A stretch of 64,000 nt of DNA from Alisma plantago-aquatica (lineage: Eukaryota > Streptophyta > Magnoliopsida > Alismatales > Alismataceae), in assembly GCA_963693085.1 (NCBI GenBank), contig OY856412.1, positions 341,447,457 through 341,511,456 of the forward strand. Direction: 5' to 3'. Position numbers and translations under genes: made by a program. Within the stretch, counting starts at the first letter, position 1; each line of letters begins with the position of its first letter. Shown piece after piece: positions 10,961 through 24,304 of the stretch. The notes below the pieces were generated by a model. It was not told the DNA's origin, searched no databases, and was given only the letters and a program-made list of their open reading frames with translations.

Positions 10961-13900
10961 GAGGTGTGTGCTAAGATTATTTCATCATCATCAAGCTTCA
11001 GACCTCCATTTATACTATCCATACAACTGATGGATTCATTAATTACTTCAAAAAAAATTCGAGAAGAAGGAAAGATCAACATATATTGCAAGATTGAAAT
11101 CAAATAATAATATCAATGGGTTCAAGTTATATAACCTGCCTTCAAAGAAACTTCAAATCTCTAAGATTTTCATCTTTAATGGTGAAGATAGCTCCTCCAA
11201 TTATCCAAGGATGTTCTCAACCCTCTTGATGTAAAAGATTGCCAAAGTTAAGCATTGGATGGAAGAGAGAAGAAAAGAAGAATTATAACTTGATTTTAGC
11301 CTTCAACACAAGGTTGAAGATGACTATGGATCTTACCTTAAGCTTGGGAAACAATCTCCTCCTTCTCCTTTTCTTCCTTGGTCATCGGCCTAAGTGGGGA
11401 GTGAATGTGTATTGCGAAAATAGCCTTTCAAGTAGTGGATATTTGAGTATATATAATTGAATTCTTAGGAGAGAGAAAGTAGGAGGGAAGTCATCAACTT
11501 TCCTTGCCACATGCCCCCTCCACTTCCTTGTCTCCGAATCTATCCTTCTTATCTTCAAATTCCTTTGAATTATCCTTGAATTATAGTCAGCCATTAAGCT
11601 CCTTAATGAATACAATACTATTATCCATTAGCACCTTTACTTTAGTGGACATTACTTTTCAATTAAAAATTATAGGTAGATATTTTCACCTACTTAGGAA
11701 TATCGGTGCCTCTCAAGGTATTTTGGCTGCCATTCCATTATAGGATTTCACACATAGATTTTTAGTTGATGGGAACTTCATTTAATTTATATATTTTTGC
11801 TACAAAATAACTTAGGGTTTCAATTATGCTTATTTCTTGATTATTTTATTATCAAGAGTATCATTTCTCAAATATGGTTCAAACAAGACGCCCCTTTCTT
11901 TTAATTTTATATAAATGATACCAAGAGACAGTAGGGACACTCTTGAGGTGGTATTTTACATGTTCAGCCCTAGGTTTTGGGTAAATTGCAAATTACACAA
12001 AAACTAGTATTCAATGTACACGTATTATTCAAACAAGCCCCTTCTTGGAATTTAGCATTATTCTCATTATTATGATGCTAAAGTACTTGAGGAACATTTA
12101 TCATATAAAATTTTGCAAGGTAACCCCTTATATTGGGTAAATTGCACTTTAGTCCAAAATAAGCAAATATTGCTTCAACATTATTCAAATAGGACCAGAA
12201 TTGAAACATAAACTCTCCTTTAGTCTTAATTAATTTTTAAAAGATAAAGACAAGAATATAAATAACTTACTTAATCAAAACTCCTAGGGTTAAGACGTAA
12301 CCCAGGTCAGGGATGTTACAGATTACCAAACCAAACAACATGTTAGAGTCTTATGAATTGCCCTAGACTACAAACTGGCCATGGATAGGAAAGTTTGTGT
12401 ATAGGGAAACTAGTCCCTAACACCTCATACTACTCTTACGAGGCACAACTGGGTTAGGATCTAGGTGTAATTCAATTAGAGTCTAAATAAACCTAGCGTT
12501 ATTAGGGGTTGAGGTTAGTAATGGGAGTGGAAGTGTGGTTTTTGGCCACACATCACCCACATTCTAGCCTTGACAAAGATCCATGCTAAGCACACTAGAT
12601 TCATCTAAACTACCCATTTATATATCTCAACTAGGGTTAGAAGAATTGGTTATCATGTGGGAAGATGGGTGGCTATATATGGATCCATGAATGGACCTAG
12701 GAGTAAATCCGAAAATTCCCACATATAAGCAATTTTCATGAATTCTAATGTGATTTCATGCACAAACTAACAACCAATTAATGAATAATGAGATAGAAAT
12801 AGAACATAATCATTAGAAAATGAAATTAGAATGTTAACATATCATTTTCCCCCAACATTGTAGCAAAGTAACATTTTTGGCCCCAAGCATCCCACCAAAA
12901 GGGGCCTAGATATTGATGGAAATGCAAAATACAAAATGAAAGCAGAAAGAGGTAGAAGTATCCATGGAACTCGGTGTAGATGGAGTGATCATCCTCTCCA
13001 CCTTCTACAAGGTCGACCTCCTACTTCCCCCAAGGTGCAACGACATGGCATGATGGTGGAATAGGGCCAAAACACCATGAAATTAGGGTTTTGGTGGTGG
13101 AAATGGTGAGATGGAGTGGAATGGAGGTGGAGATGAAGTGGAATGTATGGATTGCAAAAATGGGGAACTAGGACGGGGTAGAAGGTATCTAACTTGGGCC
13201 TATAGACTCAACCAACATGTGTATAGGTGGGGAGGAAGCAATAGGTCAAGTAGGGGTAAAATGGGATATCCTGTGGAAACATAGCTAGGTTTTTGTGAGT
13301 AGCTCGCCATGCTGGGAAGAACAGCTGTGGTGGGTTGGGGTTAGAATGGTCTTAGTGGAGTGTTATGATCGAAGTGAAAAGTGGAGAAAATGATCATGGA
13401 AGTTGGTGGTTTTTAACTAAAAGTGGCACAACCGTGGTGGAGAATCATTAGCACGGCCATGGTGGGTACCACAACTGTGGTGGCTTGGGAATGTACTTTT
13501 CATTGATGGTAATATGGATGTTCTACACTAAAAGTCACACGGTTGTGCAAGATGACACAACCATTCCAGATCCTTGAAGCATGACTATTCTTTATCGCCC
13601 AAATGTGGTGATCTTTGCAATCTTCAATGCTACGAGTTTGTTGATTTGGGTGAGCCAGTTCGGTCATTTTGGTGTATCACAGTTGTGCTTCCCTCTATAG
13701 TAGCACTTTGAACTTATACTTTAAGGATCCTTGGACATTCTTGATTCAATTGATCTTTATCTGCTAGGGGTAGGCTGAGGGAGTTCAGAATTCACTTTGG
13801 GCCTATCCAAGGGTACATTAACCCTAGGATCACTCACTCTCTCTCTCTCTCTTCCATGCAAATAATGTCTGTAAGTGTGTTTTACACAAATATGCAGATT

Positions 13901-13991
13901 AGATGAAATAAGATGTAGTATAACAAGTATAGATGTTATTGACATGCAATATGACACTATATGATGTCTAAAATAGGTCTGTGTCACCATC

Positions 13992-15739
13992 CCAAACTTA
14001 AAAGATACTTCTCCGCAAGTATGCTCCAACTCTATCTCTTTACAATTTTTCTACAATACATTCCACCTCTCACCTCTCGTCCTTAACAAATGGATAATGA
14101 TCAGAGAACTAATCATGCAAACATCAAATATGGACCATACAAAACACAATCAATCCATTTGGTTGTCATATCACTCTGGGTAAATTGTTTCATGGAAGCA
14201 AAGGTCAGAAATGACTATTTTTGTTGTTTGAAATTCATGCATTCAATATCATATGATCCTCTACACTAAGTAACCCATGTGGCTATTAAAAAGGTAAAAA
14301 TGAGATAGGTTTGATATTTACTAGCTCTATAGGAATGCAAAAGGAAGAAAGGGTTGCAATAAGACTTTAGAGTGCTTTTACACACTCATCTTTTATTTAT
14401 TTAGATGGTCTTAAACAGGAGCATATTTTATTTTTTATTTGTTTCTTTTCCCTTGGTGTGGATAGGGCATATGACGATGAAAGTGAAGCGGGGGGCATGG
14501 ATATGGCCACCCCAAACTTTTAGAGGTGGCCAAGGCTGAATGTGTGCACTTTGGCATCCTTTCATGAGGCAGAGAGGTAAGAAGATGGTAGAAGAAAAGT
14601 GAATTAAAGATGGGTTACTAATGTGGACTTCAACATGAGATCCCCTACATGAAAGTTACTACAAAAATTTCTTCAAGAAATGACACACCACATGAATGAG
14701 AAATATTAAAACCACATTTCTATCATGAGATTCTATAAAACTTTAAGCATTTGCGGCTTTCTTAAATCACAATTCAACCAAACATTTCACAAGCATAAAA
14801 GAGGTGATTCACATGTAAAAAGTCAATATTGAGTCCATTTAGTAATAAACCATGATAATTCACTTGCATTTGTCAAAGGTCATTATTTTCAATCCAAAAA
14901 GTAGAGATTGGGTCAAAACACATTTTTAGGCAAGAAATTCTAAATTTGGGGAAAATTAGCCAAAATGTTGCCAAATCACCTTTGATCATATCTAAGCCTC
15001 CATTATGGAAAATAAAGCACAAAATAAGAAAATCCTAGTTAGAACATGCAAAAATTACATATATCTACATGATATGCAATGCGTGAAAAAAAGAGCAAAA
15101 TTTTGAAAATTATGCAAAAATTGACAGATTGTAAACTACATGACATGCAAAGAAGGTAAATCTAACCTAGATATCAAAAGCATAAAAAAAAGCAAGAAAA
15201 CAACTTAAATGGTAGGTGAAATGCAAAATGAGTGAAATGAAAAAGAGGGCATACCACCCTACCACCCCAAACTTTTGAATCATATTGTCCTCAGCATGAC
15301 ACTAAAGTCTAGGGGTGATAGGGTAGATGATCACTGTGGTGGATCTGGTGGTTCTCCTCCCTATGGTGGAGGATGTTGGAAGTAGCTTCCCCAGTAGTCT
15401 GCCTATGGAGGCGGGTAGAAATTCTGATATATAGATAATGCACTCCACCAATCTTCCCCCCATTGGGGGTTTCTCTAGGCCTAGGCATGCTGAAATCGAT
15501 ACATTTGGTTGATCTGGTAGTGCATTTGTAGATGATCAAACCATAGTGCATCATGTGTGTTCTGATATCCCTCCTATGCCCTCAAAATCCTATCATGTCT
15601 GTTATGAATACCCTACACTATGTGTGTATGATAGACATGTCATATGTGTTCATAGAAGGTTGTTGTGGCTATTATGACATCTCTGTCTCCTATCTCTTGA
15701 TGATGTTTGCCTCTCTCTCCTCAGTTGTCCTCCTCCTCT
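13992..15739 (-). other. 3' non-coding part of the Athila-like internal region
   Basis: No protein was recognised apart from the decayed C-terminal tail of the env-like frame near its right end. Next to the LTR, the minus strand reads AAGTTTGGGATGG, a plausible polypurine-tract junction. A (CT)n run lies just inside the LTR at about 13,838-13,851. Confidence 0.5.
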
Positions 15740-17167
15740 AGGCAGCTTCCTGAGATGCTCCTAATCCCTTAGGGATGATCTATGGCTGCTAGAATGTATC
15801 ATGAGGGTTCTCCTCCTCCCATCTCCTTACTGAATCCAAGAACTATGGAGTGGGGTCATATTCCTCTAAGAGAGGTGTTGTGTGGTATGGGAGCTCCAGT
15901 GCAATGCCTGGGTATGAGGGGTTGACCTGATATAAAAATTTCTAATCCACAATTACAATCATAGAGGAACAAACAAGATATTATAGGTTTACCAATTTCC
16001 CCCCTTCTGCGTTGGTGTATCCTAAAATTTCATGACCTAAGGAAATGGGAATCGATGTCACAAACCCTCTCAGAATGAATGGTTTCTTTCTCATGTATGG
16101 GACTATCCTTAGATGATCAATCATTAATGCACTTAGATTTACATGCATTCCCATCATCATCCACACTAGGACACACAAGTCCTTTTTTGTCCAACTCCCC
16201 TGATTCTCATATCGTCCAAAAATAGTGTTCACGAGAACCTTATGAACATATTGTAGGAAGGAGTTATGAAGCAAACTTGTCTTTGACTTCCCCACTACAA
16301 ATTTGTTGTGAGCGGTGAATGCCTTCTACATGGAAGTGAAATTGACACTGTCCCTTTTATTAGTCTTATCATTATCTAAGACAATTTCCATTTCTTGACT
16401 TTTATTAAAAAAGTTGTTTAGCATGGATGAAGCGATGACCCGATGTCTGTCTCCAATCATGACTCTAATGGCATTTTCACCGTCCTCAGAGACCTTCTAC
16501 AAAGTGGAAAAGAACTACTATGTGAGCTCAACATAGTTCTCTAGGACTATAGTCAAACCTCACACAATCCCATCACTTCCATCACAACTTGAAAATACTC
16601 AAACAAGCCTAGGGTCCATTGTTTCCTGGCATGCATGGTGGGTGGCAATCACCCTATGAGTCAAACACTTTGGGTGCTTTGGCTTCTTCATGTTCTTGCT
16701 TCTCACTTCAGGCATTTCTTCTTGTTTCCAATTAGGTGCATTCTCTTATGGTACATCCTGCATAACATCATATTCCTCATCTAAAAATAGTCATCTCCAT
16801 GCTCAAGGATGAGGCTATCATTGCAGTTGTGGCCGTGACATCATGGATATTGAAGGACGTGTCACTGAAATTGACGGTCGAGTTGAGGAAACTCAGGGCT
16901 AAGCTCAAATGGCGGTGGTAATGCTCTGGAGGAATCAAATTTTCAAGCTTCTATCACTTATCCTCTAGGTAATCTAGAGGATCCCTCCATTATGGGATCC
17001 ATTTACGCCGCCATATGGGGCGATTCTCCATGTGAACCGAAGGCTACAGATGGTGGTGTAGGGGACAGGGATGTCGACATGGCTAAATAAGACACATTCT
17101 TAGGTCGACAACTATAGGAAATGACCTCTTTGGTCCTAGATACCACTTGATTGGTGATTTTCTTCAT
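15740..17167 (-). pseudogene. Athila ORF-1 / env-like protein remnant
   Basis: The best stretch is an open frame of 104 codons at 15,981-16,295 with the pattern of the Athila ORF-1/plant-transposon protein family: NSFLQYVHKVLVNTIFGR, then a WTKKDL segment, a WMMMGMHVNL segment and a late LGHEILG. The frame extends upstream with stops, and a plausible start (MKKITNQVVSRTKE) lies at 17,167. The tail after 15,980 continues to a WEEENPHDTF segment. Several stops and frameshifts make it non-functional. The role of this protein in Athila elements is unknown; an envelope-like origin has been proposed. Confidence 0.65.
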
Positions 17168-18235
17168 TGTGGATGGATTTGGGTGGAGAAATGTGGGGTT
17201 TTAGGGATTTTCATAGTTCTACCTACATGGGGCAGAATGGAGAGAAAGTGAGGAATTGATTGTGGAAAATGTGTGGATGTAATGGATGGAAGTAGGGAAA
17301 ATGTTAGGGAACTGACTTGGGGTAGATTGGAGGTGATTTTATGGAGAAATTAGAGTTTGGAAGGTGTTGGATGGCATTTCATGACCGCTGGTTTGCACCC
17401 AGGATTGTGTAGTTCGTGTAGTTGAAATAAGCAAGTGAAAAACACATTGATGGAATGACTGACTTAACCCACTAGATTGGACAGTAGCACGGCCGTGCTA
17501 CACGACACGAGTGTATGGTGTATCATATCACACGTCTGTTCAGCGTGGCATGGCTGTTCTATCTCTATTCATTACACAACCATGGTTGACTGACATGCTC
17601 GTTATTTGTGGATTGTAACATGGTTGTGCTGCCTTGCACAACTGTTCTAATTTTTTTTTTCAGTTCTTTGATTTTATTCGACTTTCTTCAATTTTCCTGT
17701 TCATTTGAGCATACCACCATTGCCATTCCATTGTACCATTATAGTGGTGTGTACTATAGTAGGATATTTCAACTTGAACTTCATCAAAACACCAAATCCT
17801 TGATATGAAGTGATTTTTCATGAATTCTTTGTCTATATTAATTTTCCTAATTTTAACCATTTTCACACGAACATCTTAAAACTAAAAAAAACTAATAAAA
17901 ACTTTTGTGTGTTTTCTTAAAAAGTTAAAATATAAACCAAAAGTATCAAAATTTAAGGTTGGGTGAAAAATTCCCCAAACCTAGGTGGGTTGCCTCCCAC
18001 AAGTGTTGAGTCTCGTGCCTTCAGTTGGGCTTCTTAAAGATCCTTCAATCATTCATCTATTTGGAATTCTGATGTGCCCATTCTTGCCATGAATGTATCT
18101 CTCATTAGCACTCAGTCTATGTTCCTCATGCCTTTGATCACTAAAGCTATCATGGAATCTTTCATCCATATCTCCTTGTCTCAAATGACCAGTCAGACTC
18201 TTGAGGTAGCCATGTCCTATATCCTCATCTCAAAC
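17168..18235 (-). other. Deletion scar: RT, RNase H and integrase absent
   Basis: In Athila-type elements several kilobases of RT, RNase H and integrase should lie between the protease and the env-like frame. Here only about 1 kb remains and I see none of those motifs. It contains a perfect palindrome, GCACGGCCGTGC, near 17,490 and a poly(A/T)-rich stretch at 17,880-17,960. The tract near 17,985-18,020 (GGTTGCCTCCCACAAGTG on +) resembles sequence following pol in Athila-like elements (inference). Confidence 0.55.
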
Positions 18236-20440
18236 TCATCGGGTTGAGTATATGTTGATCTTTATATTCATGTTCATGAAAGTGATTGTTATTATGCCAT
18301 TGTGGACATGTATCTCAGTGTCAGATGTAGAAACGAATGGTCTTCCAAAGATGATGGGAATCTTACTATCGTTCGACTCCATGTTAACAACAATGACATC
18401 CTCCAAGAATATTGTGCCTCTTTCCTTGTCTATCATCTTCTTCCTCTTGGGAATTTGATGGACCAGTCCACCAACTGGAGAGTGCAATGTGCCAGTTTCA
18501 ACTTGCCTAAGCCCAACTCAATATAGACACTATATGGCACCTAATTCACACTAGATCCAAAATCAAGTAGGGATTTGTCTATGCAATGTCCCCTAATGTA
18601 GCTAGGTATGAGTGGGGATCCTGGGTCATTCCTCTTCACAGGAAGTGAGTGTTGGTGGATTTATCTCACTTTTTCAATCAACTTGACTGTCTTTGGTATT
18701 CTCCCCATTGACCTTCTCTTCATAATTCAAAAGTTCTTAAGAAACATGGCGTATGATGGGATCTGCTTGGTAGCATCCAAGAATGGAATGTTGACCTTCA
18801 CTTGGAGAAACACCTCATGAATGTCAACATTGTACTTTTGTTTCCTCCTTACTTCCGGTGTCTCATCAGATGCCTCAATGAATGGTGGCTCACTAGCTTT
18901 GGCCTTACTTGAATCAACATGAGGTGGAATACTAGGGATAGTGGGACCTACAAATGGAGTGTGAGGTGGAGCACATGGTATCCCAAACTCAACATGTGGT
19001 GTCTCAGAATCAATGCATGATATCACAACATCTTCAATAATCTCAACCAAAGTATCATGCTTGTGCTGCCTTGGACTATCAACCTTTTTTGAATTGCGGG
19101 CTGCTCAAGAGATTTCCCACTACTTAGAACTGTCACAAAACTTCCTTACTCATGGTGGACATGGGAATCTTGTTGGGTCTATGGAGGAGATGGGGGTGAA
19201 ACGTGGTATTGATATTGAGGTGGATGGGAGAATTGAGGTTGGAAGCAGATTTGATTGGAAGGTTGTGGTGATGGAGGGGGAGGAGGACTGTAAGGCATGG
19301 GATTGCCTTGGAAGTGGTATATGGGTTGCACTTGTATGGGAGGTGGACTATAGAAAATTTAAGTGGATTTCATAGGTCCACTTGCTTCATCGAAACACAT
19401 TATGGGATTTGAAGACAATTTCTCTTCTTATAGAGAAAGTATGGAAGATAGCTTCTCTATCCTCTACTCAAACTTTGTAACATTCTTTTGCACATCATCA
19501 AAGCTTTTCAATCTAGAGAAAACTTCCTCCTCAAACCTTGATCTATATCTTTGACTTTATTGTTCCAAATAGCTATAGGAGTGAGGTGCCTTCATTTCAT
19601 CATCATAGAACTCAATAGAATTGATCGAGTGACAAGTGACACTTCTCACTTGGTTCTTTATGAAACTCACCATCTCACCAAGAATCTTCATCACTTGGGG
19701 GATTTAATCACTATGAACTGGATATGTCACACCAAAGGGGCGGTCACCATCATTCATCAAGCTAAAAGCTTGGATTCTTGAACTTTCTACCAGCTACTCA
19801 GACAAGGGCCATGTCTCCTCAGGTGGTCTAGCCATAAAAACTCTTCCACAAGAAGAATGTGTTGTAGCATGACCCTTTGGAGACAGACCAAAGCAAAAGG
19901 ACTAAACTAGCTTCTACAAATAGATCTCATGGTGCAGGCACTCTCTCAACATCTTTTATAATCTCTCCCAAGCATTGTTAAACTGCTCATTGCAAATTTG
20001 ACTAAAACTCACTACACCATGCCACATTTTTGTTAACCTTGCAATGGTGTATAATTTTATCAAGAAGGCATTTTTCAACTTTTCCCAACTCATGATGACC
20101 CTCCTTGAATCATACCCATCTTTATCTTTGTCTTTGAGGGAGAATGAGAACAAAATCAACCAGATTGTGTCATCACAGGTTGTCTGTGTCTTGAAGGTAG
20201 ATCATACTTCACGAAATGAGTCCAAGTGATTGTAGGGGTTCTCATCCTCTAAGATGTTGAAGATGGGTAGGATCCCAAGAAGATCTAGAGGGATGGATAA
20301 TTGCTCCCCTAGCATTTGATCAACTCTTCTAGAAATTGGTGATTTGTAGTGGCTAGGCATGATGTAATCTTGAAGTGGCTTGTGAGGTCCATTTTGGCCT
20401 TCCATATTGTCTTCCCTGAGTGGCTTGTCACATGCATAGG
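18236..20440 (-). pseudogene. Athila-like gag-protease remnant
   Basis: Gag is the capsid protein of the element and its C-terminal aspartic protease matures the polyprotein. In order on the minus strand: an N-terminal RPLKDY-like segment (KPLQDYIMPSHY, near 20,375) and a NPYNHLDSF segment; a retrotrans_gag-like stretch with SWEKLKNAFLIKLY and ending NNAWERL (about 20,159-19,956); a linker with VNIPFLDATKQIPSYAMF (near 18,780); then the protease, with the active-site triad read as DFGSS in place of the usual DLGAS (near 18,560), YIELGLGKLK, and the flap-end motif PIIFGRPF (near 18,360). Frameshifts and stops separate these blocks. The order and motifs fit Athila better than other gypsy lineages. 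Confidence 0.8.
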
Positions 20441-20584
20441 ACACAAACAAACAAAAGAGAACAATCTAGCAAACCAATATGCACAAAGAATGCAAATATA
20501 TAAGAATAAAGAATAAAGAATAGCAATAATGAGAGTAGTAGGAAAAGATCAAAGAAAAACTAACTAGCTAGGCCGAGCGCATTT

Positions 20585-20604
20585 TTTCCTGGCAACAACG
20601 TCAA
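20585..20604 (-). promoter_or_regulatory. Candidate primer-binding site of the Athila-like element
   Basis: The minus strand reads TTGACGTTGTTGCCAGGAAA, which resembles the tRNA-Asp-type site TGGCGCCGTTGCCGGGGA common in Athila/Tat elements. The differences are mostly C-to-T and G-to-A changes as expected from methylation decay. However, similarity between the two LTRs stops about 147 bp further right (20,752), so either the left LTR is truncated or this is not the primer site. Confidence 0.4.
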
Positions 20605-20751
20605 AAAGCTTGGTGTGTTTCTCAAATGTAACAAAACAAACTAGAAAAAGATTGTGTCAAAGGGGAGAGTCAACACCACAACTACAAGGTAAATATGGAA
20701 CTTTCTATCCCCAATAATGGTGCTTGACAGCTTGGTGCGTCTCGCCAGAGG

Positions 20752-22071
20752 TGCACACACTAATCAATTTAGATTTGACTAGATGCACCCCACGAGATCA
20801 GAATTCAATTGGGTATCTTTCAAAATTTATAAAAGACCTACACAAGTACACTCACAAAAACTACCACACTACACCCGTAAGCACACGGGGTCGTGAAATA
20901 GTATAGGCAGGAGGAAAGTATAGGGTCGATCCATAGGGAGAAAAGGGGGCACTAGAGATAGCTTAGTTTTGGCTAGGTTCCTACTGCGGAGTCTAGGGTT
21001 GAAAGGATTGATGGTTGTTTTGATTGATGACACTAATGGTGAACAAGAAAGCAAATGAAGGAAAACAAACAAGATCAAAACCTAAGTTAACCCTAGATAG
21101 TTACTTCTATCAAATAAGAAAAGACAAGGCAAGCAAGGAAATAAGTCAGCTATGCTAAGGAAAGTAAGAAGAAGTCTACACTACACTAAGTTGGAAAATA
21201 GGACAACAAAGCAATTAAAGACCAAACTCATAAGAGAAAATAAAGAACAAGGCAAGAAGCTAACTAAGCAAGTAAAGAGCTAACTAAGCTAACATTAGCT
21301 AAGCAAGAAGGCAATTAGGGTTTTATAGAAATAAAGGGATATGTGGGTTGTTTAGGGGATGTACTTATCAACCAGGTTGGGGTGACATGAGAACATTATG
21401 CTTTCATTTAGATTACCAAACTAAACAACAAGCTAGAGTCTAATGAATTGCCCTAGACTACTAACTGGCCATTGATAGGATTGTTTTTGTATAGGGGAAT
21501 TAGTCCCTAAAAAATCCTCTTAGCCTTACGAGGCTCAATTAGGTTAGGGTTTTGGTGTAATTCCATTAGAGTCTAAAAAAGCCTAGGTTTCTTGGTTAGA
21601 TGAACTTAGGGTGATTAGGGGCTGAGGTTAGTAATGGGAGTGGAAGTGAGGTTTTAGGCCTCACATCAACCACATTCTAGCCTTGAGAAAGCTCCATGCT
21701 AAGCAAACTAAATTCATTTAAACTACCTACTTAGATCTCTCAACTAGGGTTAGGAGAATTGTTTAACATGCAGGAATATGGGGGGCTAGCTAGGGATCCA
21801 TGAATTGGACCTAGGAGAAAATCCCAAAGTTCACATACATAAGAAATTCACCTAAATTCCTAGGTGATTTCAAGCAGAAACCAACAAGTAATTCATGAAG
21901 AATGAGATAGAAATAGAACATAATCACTAGCAAATGAAATTACAATGTTAACATGTCATTTTCCCCCAACATGGTATCAAAGTAAAACTTTGTCCCAAAC
22001 GGACCACCAAAAGGGGCCTAGCTACTCATGGAAATGCAAAATACAAAAAGAAAGGAGAAAGAGGTAGAAGT
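20752..22071 (-). repeat. Right (5') LTR of the Athila-like element, first segment
   Basis: It begins TGCACACACTAATC like the left LTR at 7449 and stays collinear with it across the empty site of the solo LTR (TTTAGATTACC at 21,408). It is interrupted after 22,071 by the copia array. Confidence 0.85.
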
Positions 22072-24291
22072 TGTTGGGTTTTAAGGGAGACAGAGATGGC
22101 AGCGGAAAAAAATTTCTTCTCCCAAACCCAGAATAAAGGAATCGCGTCAACGTCTATACAATAGGAAGGATAGTTAGTAGAGGCATTCCTTGTCCCAAGG
22201 CTTTCTCGGCGACGTTACCTCACAGCTTGAGCAGTCTTCACCTCCTGTCTTTGACGGTGTCTGTGCATCTCTTGGTCTCACCAGGACTGTCAGGATTGAT
22301 AGTTGTCCTCTGAGTGACAGAAGTCTCCCACCTCTGAAGTAGTCCACACGGACCACCTATAACTCAGATTGCCTTATCCCACAAGGAAGTGGAAGGAGTT
22401 ACACCCTCATATCAGTGTACTAGTCACCGACACACTCTCTTTCCACCATTCACTTTTCTGCAGTTGTCTTTCCCTTGTTGTGCCTCCCTTATCGGGTAGC
22501 ACTTGCTCAGTCTCTCCTGGTTACCAAAACTAGAGAGAACGACAACTTTGCAGAGCAACTGGTGTTCTGAGTTGTTGTTGTTCCTGAGAAGCCCCCAATA
22601 CCCCTGTATATATAGGAAGGTCATGGGACAGGGTACTCTACCCTGGGAAACGCGGGATTAAAGCATGCGTAGAAGGGTTCAAGATTTTTTCACAAAACAA
22701 CCAATTGTGCCAGCTGAATCAATCGTTTCAAGCATGAACTGATTGGTTGAGGACCTGAGTCGATCAGTTCAGACCTGAACTGATCGGTTGGGATACCTGA
22801 GTTGATCGTTTCAAGCATGAGCCGATTGGTTCGTGGTCCTGGTCCAACTCGAATTGACTTTCATGTTTGTTTCCAACTAATCAAATATTAGTCCTTGTCC
22901 AAATCAAATTGTACAAGTGAAACAAATAGGTATTTGCAAAACGAGTCTTCTGACTTTCAAACGATCTCGGTTGGTCACACGAATTGACCGATTCAAAAAT
23001 TGAGCCGATCGTTTCATTGACACATGAGCCAATTGACTCACTACTTCAGTCGATCGGTTCATCAACCTGAGTCGATCAGTTCAATTGTGTGAGCCGGTCG
23101 GTTGGGACAGTAGACTGTGCAAATCAGTCAATTGCAGTTTCAATCAATCTGATACTCTAATCAATTGGTTTAACACCTTGAACACTATGATATAGAGCTA
23201 TCAATTGATTGAGTGTTTTGATTGAACTACTAAACTCTTTTAGTAATCAATATAAACATCATGTGTGGATAAACTCCTCTTCCAGGTTAAATCCTATGTG
23301 TGTGACCCTGCAGGTCCATTTCACGTTGGCAGTGAAAGTCTATAACACTTATGACTTCACAAGTAAAGAGCGGTGTCTAGTGACACACCAATGCTACCCA
23401 AGTGAAAAGGAAAGTTGGAGAACAACTTTCAATCCTTCAATCCGTGAATGGTGTTACAGTGAATGTATAATTCCTTTGTCACTGATATCTCGAATGAACT
23501 CCAGGCATGGAATAGTCATCCTTTCAACATTCATTCTCTTTCTTGATCTCAGAGTAGATTGGAGGAGATATGTATGACACCAATATCACATACTTATTCA
23601 CATATGCATGCATGCCTATCTCAATCCTACTCATCAAGTGGCCATAGATATCAAACTCCCTTGGGAGAGGCAAATCACATATCTATCGCTCACCCCTCAA
23701 AAGCCCCATGTGTCAAAGTCACCCAATCATCACCTTTATAACAACCCATGTTTCTGGGCTGCGTTTGATGATGTCAAAGTATACCCAACGACATGTGTTG
23801 AGTGTAGTGATTTTAGGTCAAAGAATCACACTCACCACCATCACTCTGAGAACTGACTGTGACTACCATGTCATGGTTCCATGTGTCAAACTTACAGTGG
23901 GTTTGTCCGACATACTTGTTCTCTAACAAGTACCTATGTGTTTGGTTTGATATCTCCATATCATGACTAATGAGATTTTGTCATCAACCAACACCACAAT
24001 CTAGTCTTATGTTTCATTGTTGTCTATATACCTTCCACAATGACATCCAACTAGGGACATAATAAGAATGTACAAACTCTTAGCATCTGTATGATCTCAT
24101 CGTTCAGGTCCTGAACCTGAAAGCATATGTCATTGAGTATTGTCATTCATTAGACATTCAATCTATTCTATCATTATCTCATATGATTGAACCAGAAAGA
24201 ATTGGAAGCTTTCCTTTGATGCTTATCAAATCAATCTTAATGTATCCCACCAATCATCCCATGATTGGTTCTCAGGGCATACATACCAACA
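22072..24291 (-). repeat. Copia LTR1
   Basis: On + it runs from TGTTGGGTTTTAAG to CATACATACCAACA. It is followed on + by TACTCCCACTTGC, which is the minus-strand polypurine tract GCAAGTGGGAGTA. A cluster of CCGATCGGTT-like motifs lies at about 22,690-23,110. A TATATATA box near 22,609 could be the minus-strand promoter. Confidence 0.9.
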
Positions 24292-24304
24292 TACTCCCAC
24301 TTGC

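Larger units (their letters stand above)
8114..12320. mobile_element. Solo LTR, 4.2 kb, inserted in the Athila LTR
   Basis: It begins TGTGACGATCC and ends GGGATGTTACA (TG...CA) and is flanked by a perfect 5-bp duplication, GATTA, at 8109-8113 and 12,321-12,325. The uninterrupted site is visible in the sister LTR at 21,411-21,415. Neither end sequence recurs inside and there is no primer site or polypeptide, so it is a solo LTR, not a complete element. Its length fits long-LTR gypsy families such as Tekay/Del (inference). It contains two internal tandem-repeat zones, listed separately. Confidence 0.8.
7449..13991 (-). repeat. Left (3') LTR of the Athila-like element, split by a solo LTR
   Basis: Segments 7449-8113 and 12,321-13,991 align in order with 20,752-22,071 plus 49,443-50,480. 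Shared landmarks include CACACGGGGTCGTG near 7577, the CATGAGAACATTAT stretch just before the insertion, and GGTGGAAATGGTGAGATGG near 13,096. The 4.2 kb between the segments is a later insertion. The inner end is uncertain by about six bases. A cluster of accACGGCCGTGG-like motifs lies at about 13,430-13,680. Confidence 0.85.

Noticed and set aside
19013..19375. 120-codon + strand open frame
   Set aside because: Antisense to the Athila gag-protease remnant; Gly/Glu/Val-rich composition reflects the complement of the linker.
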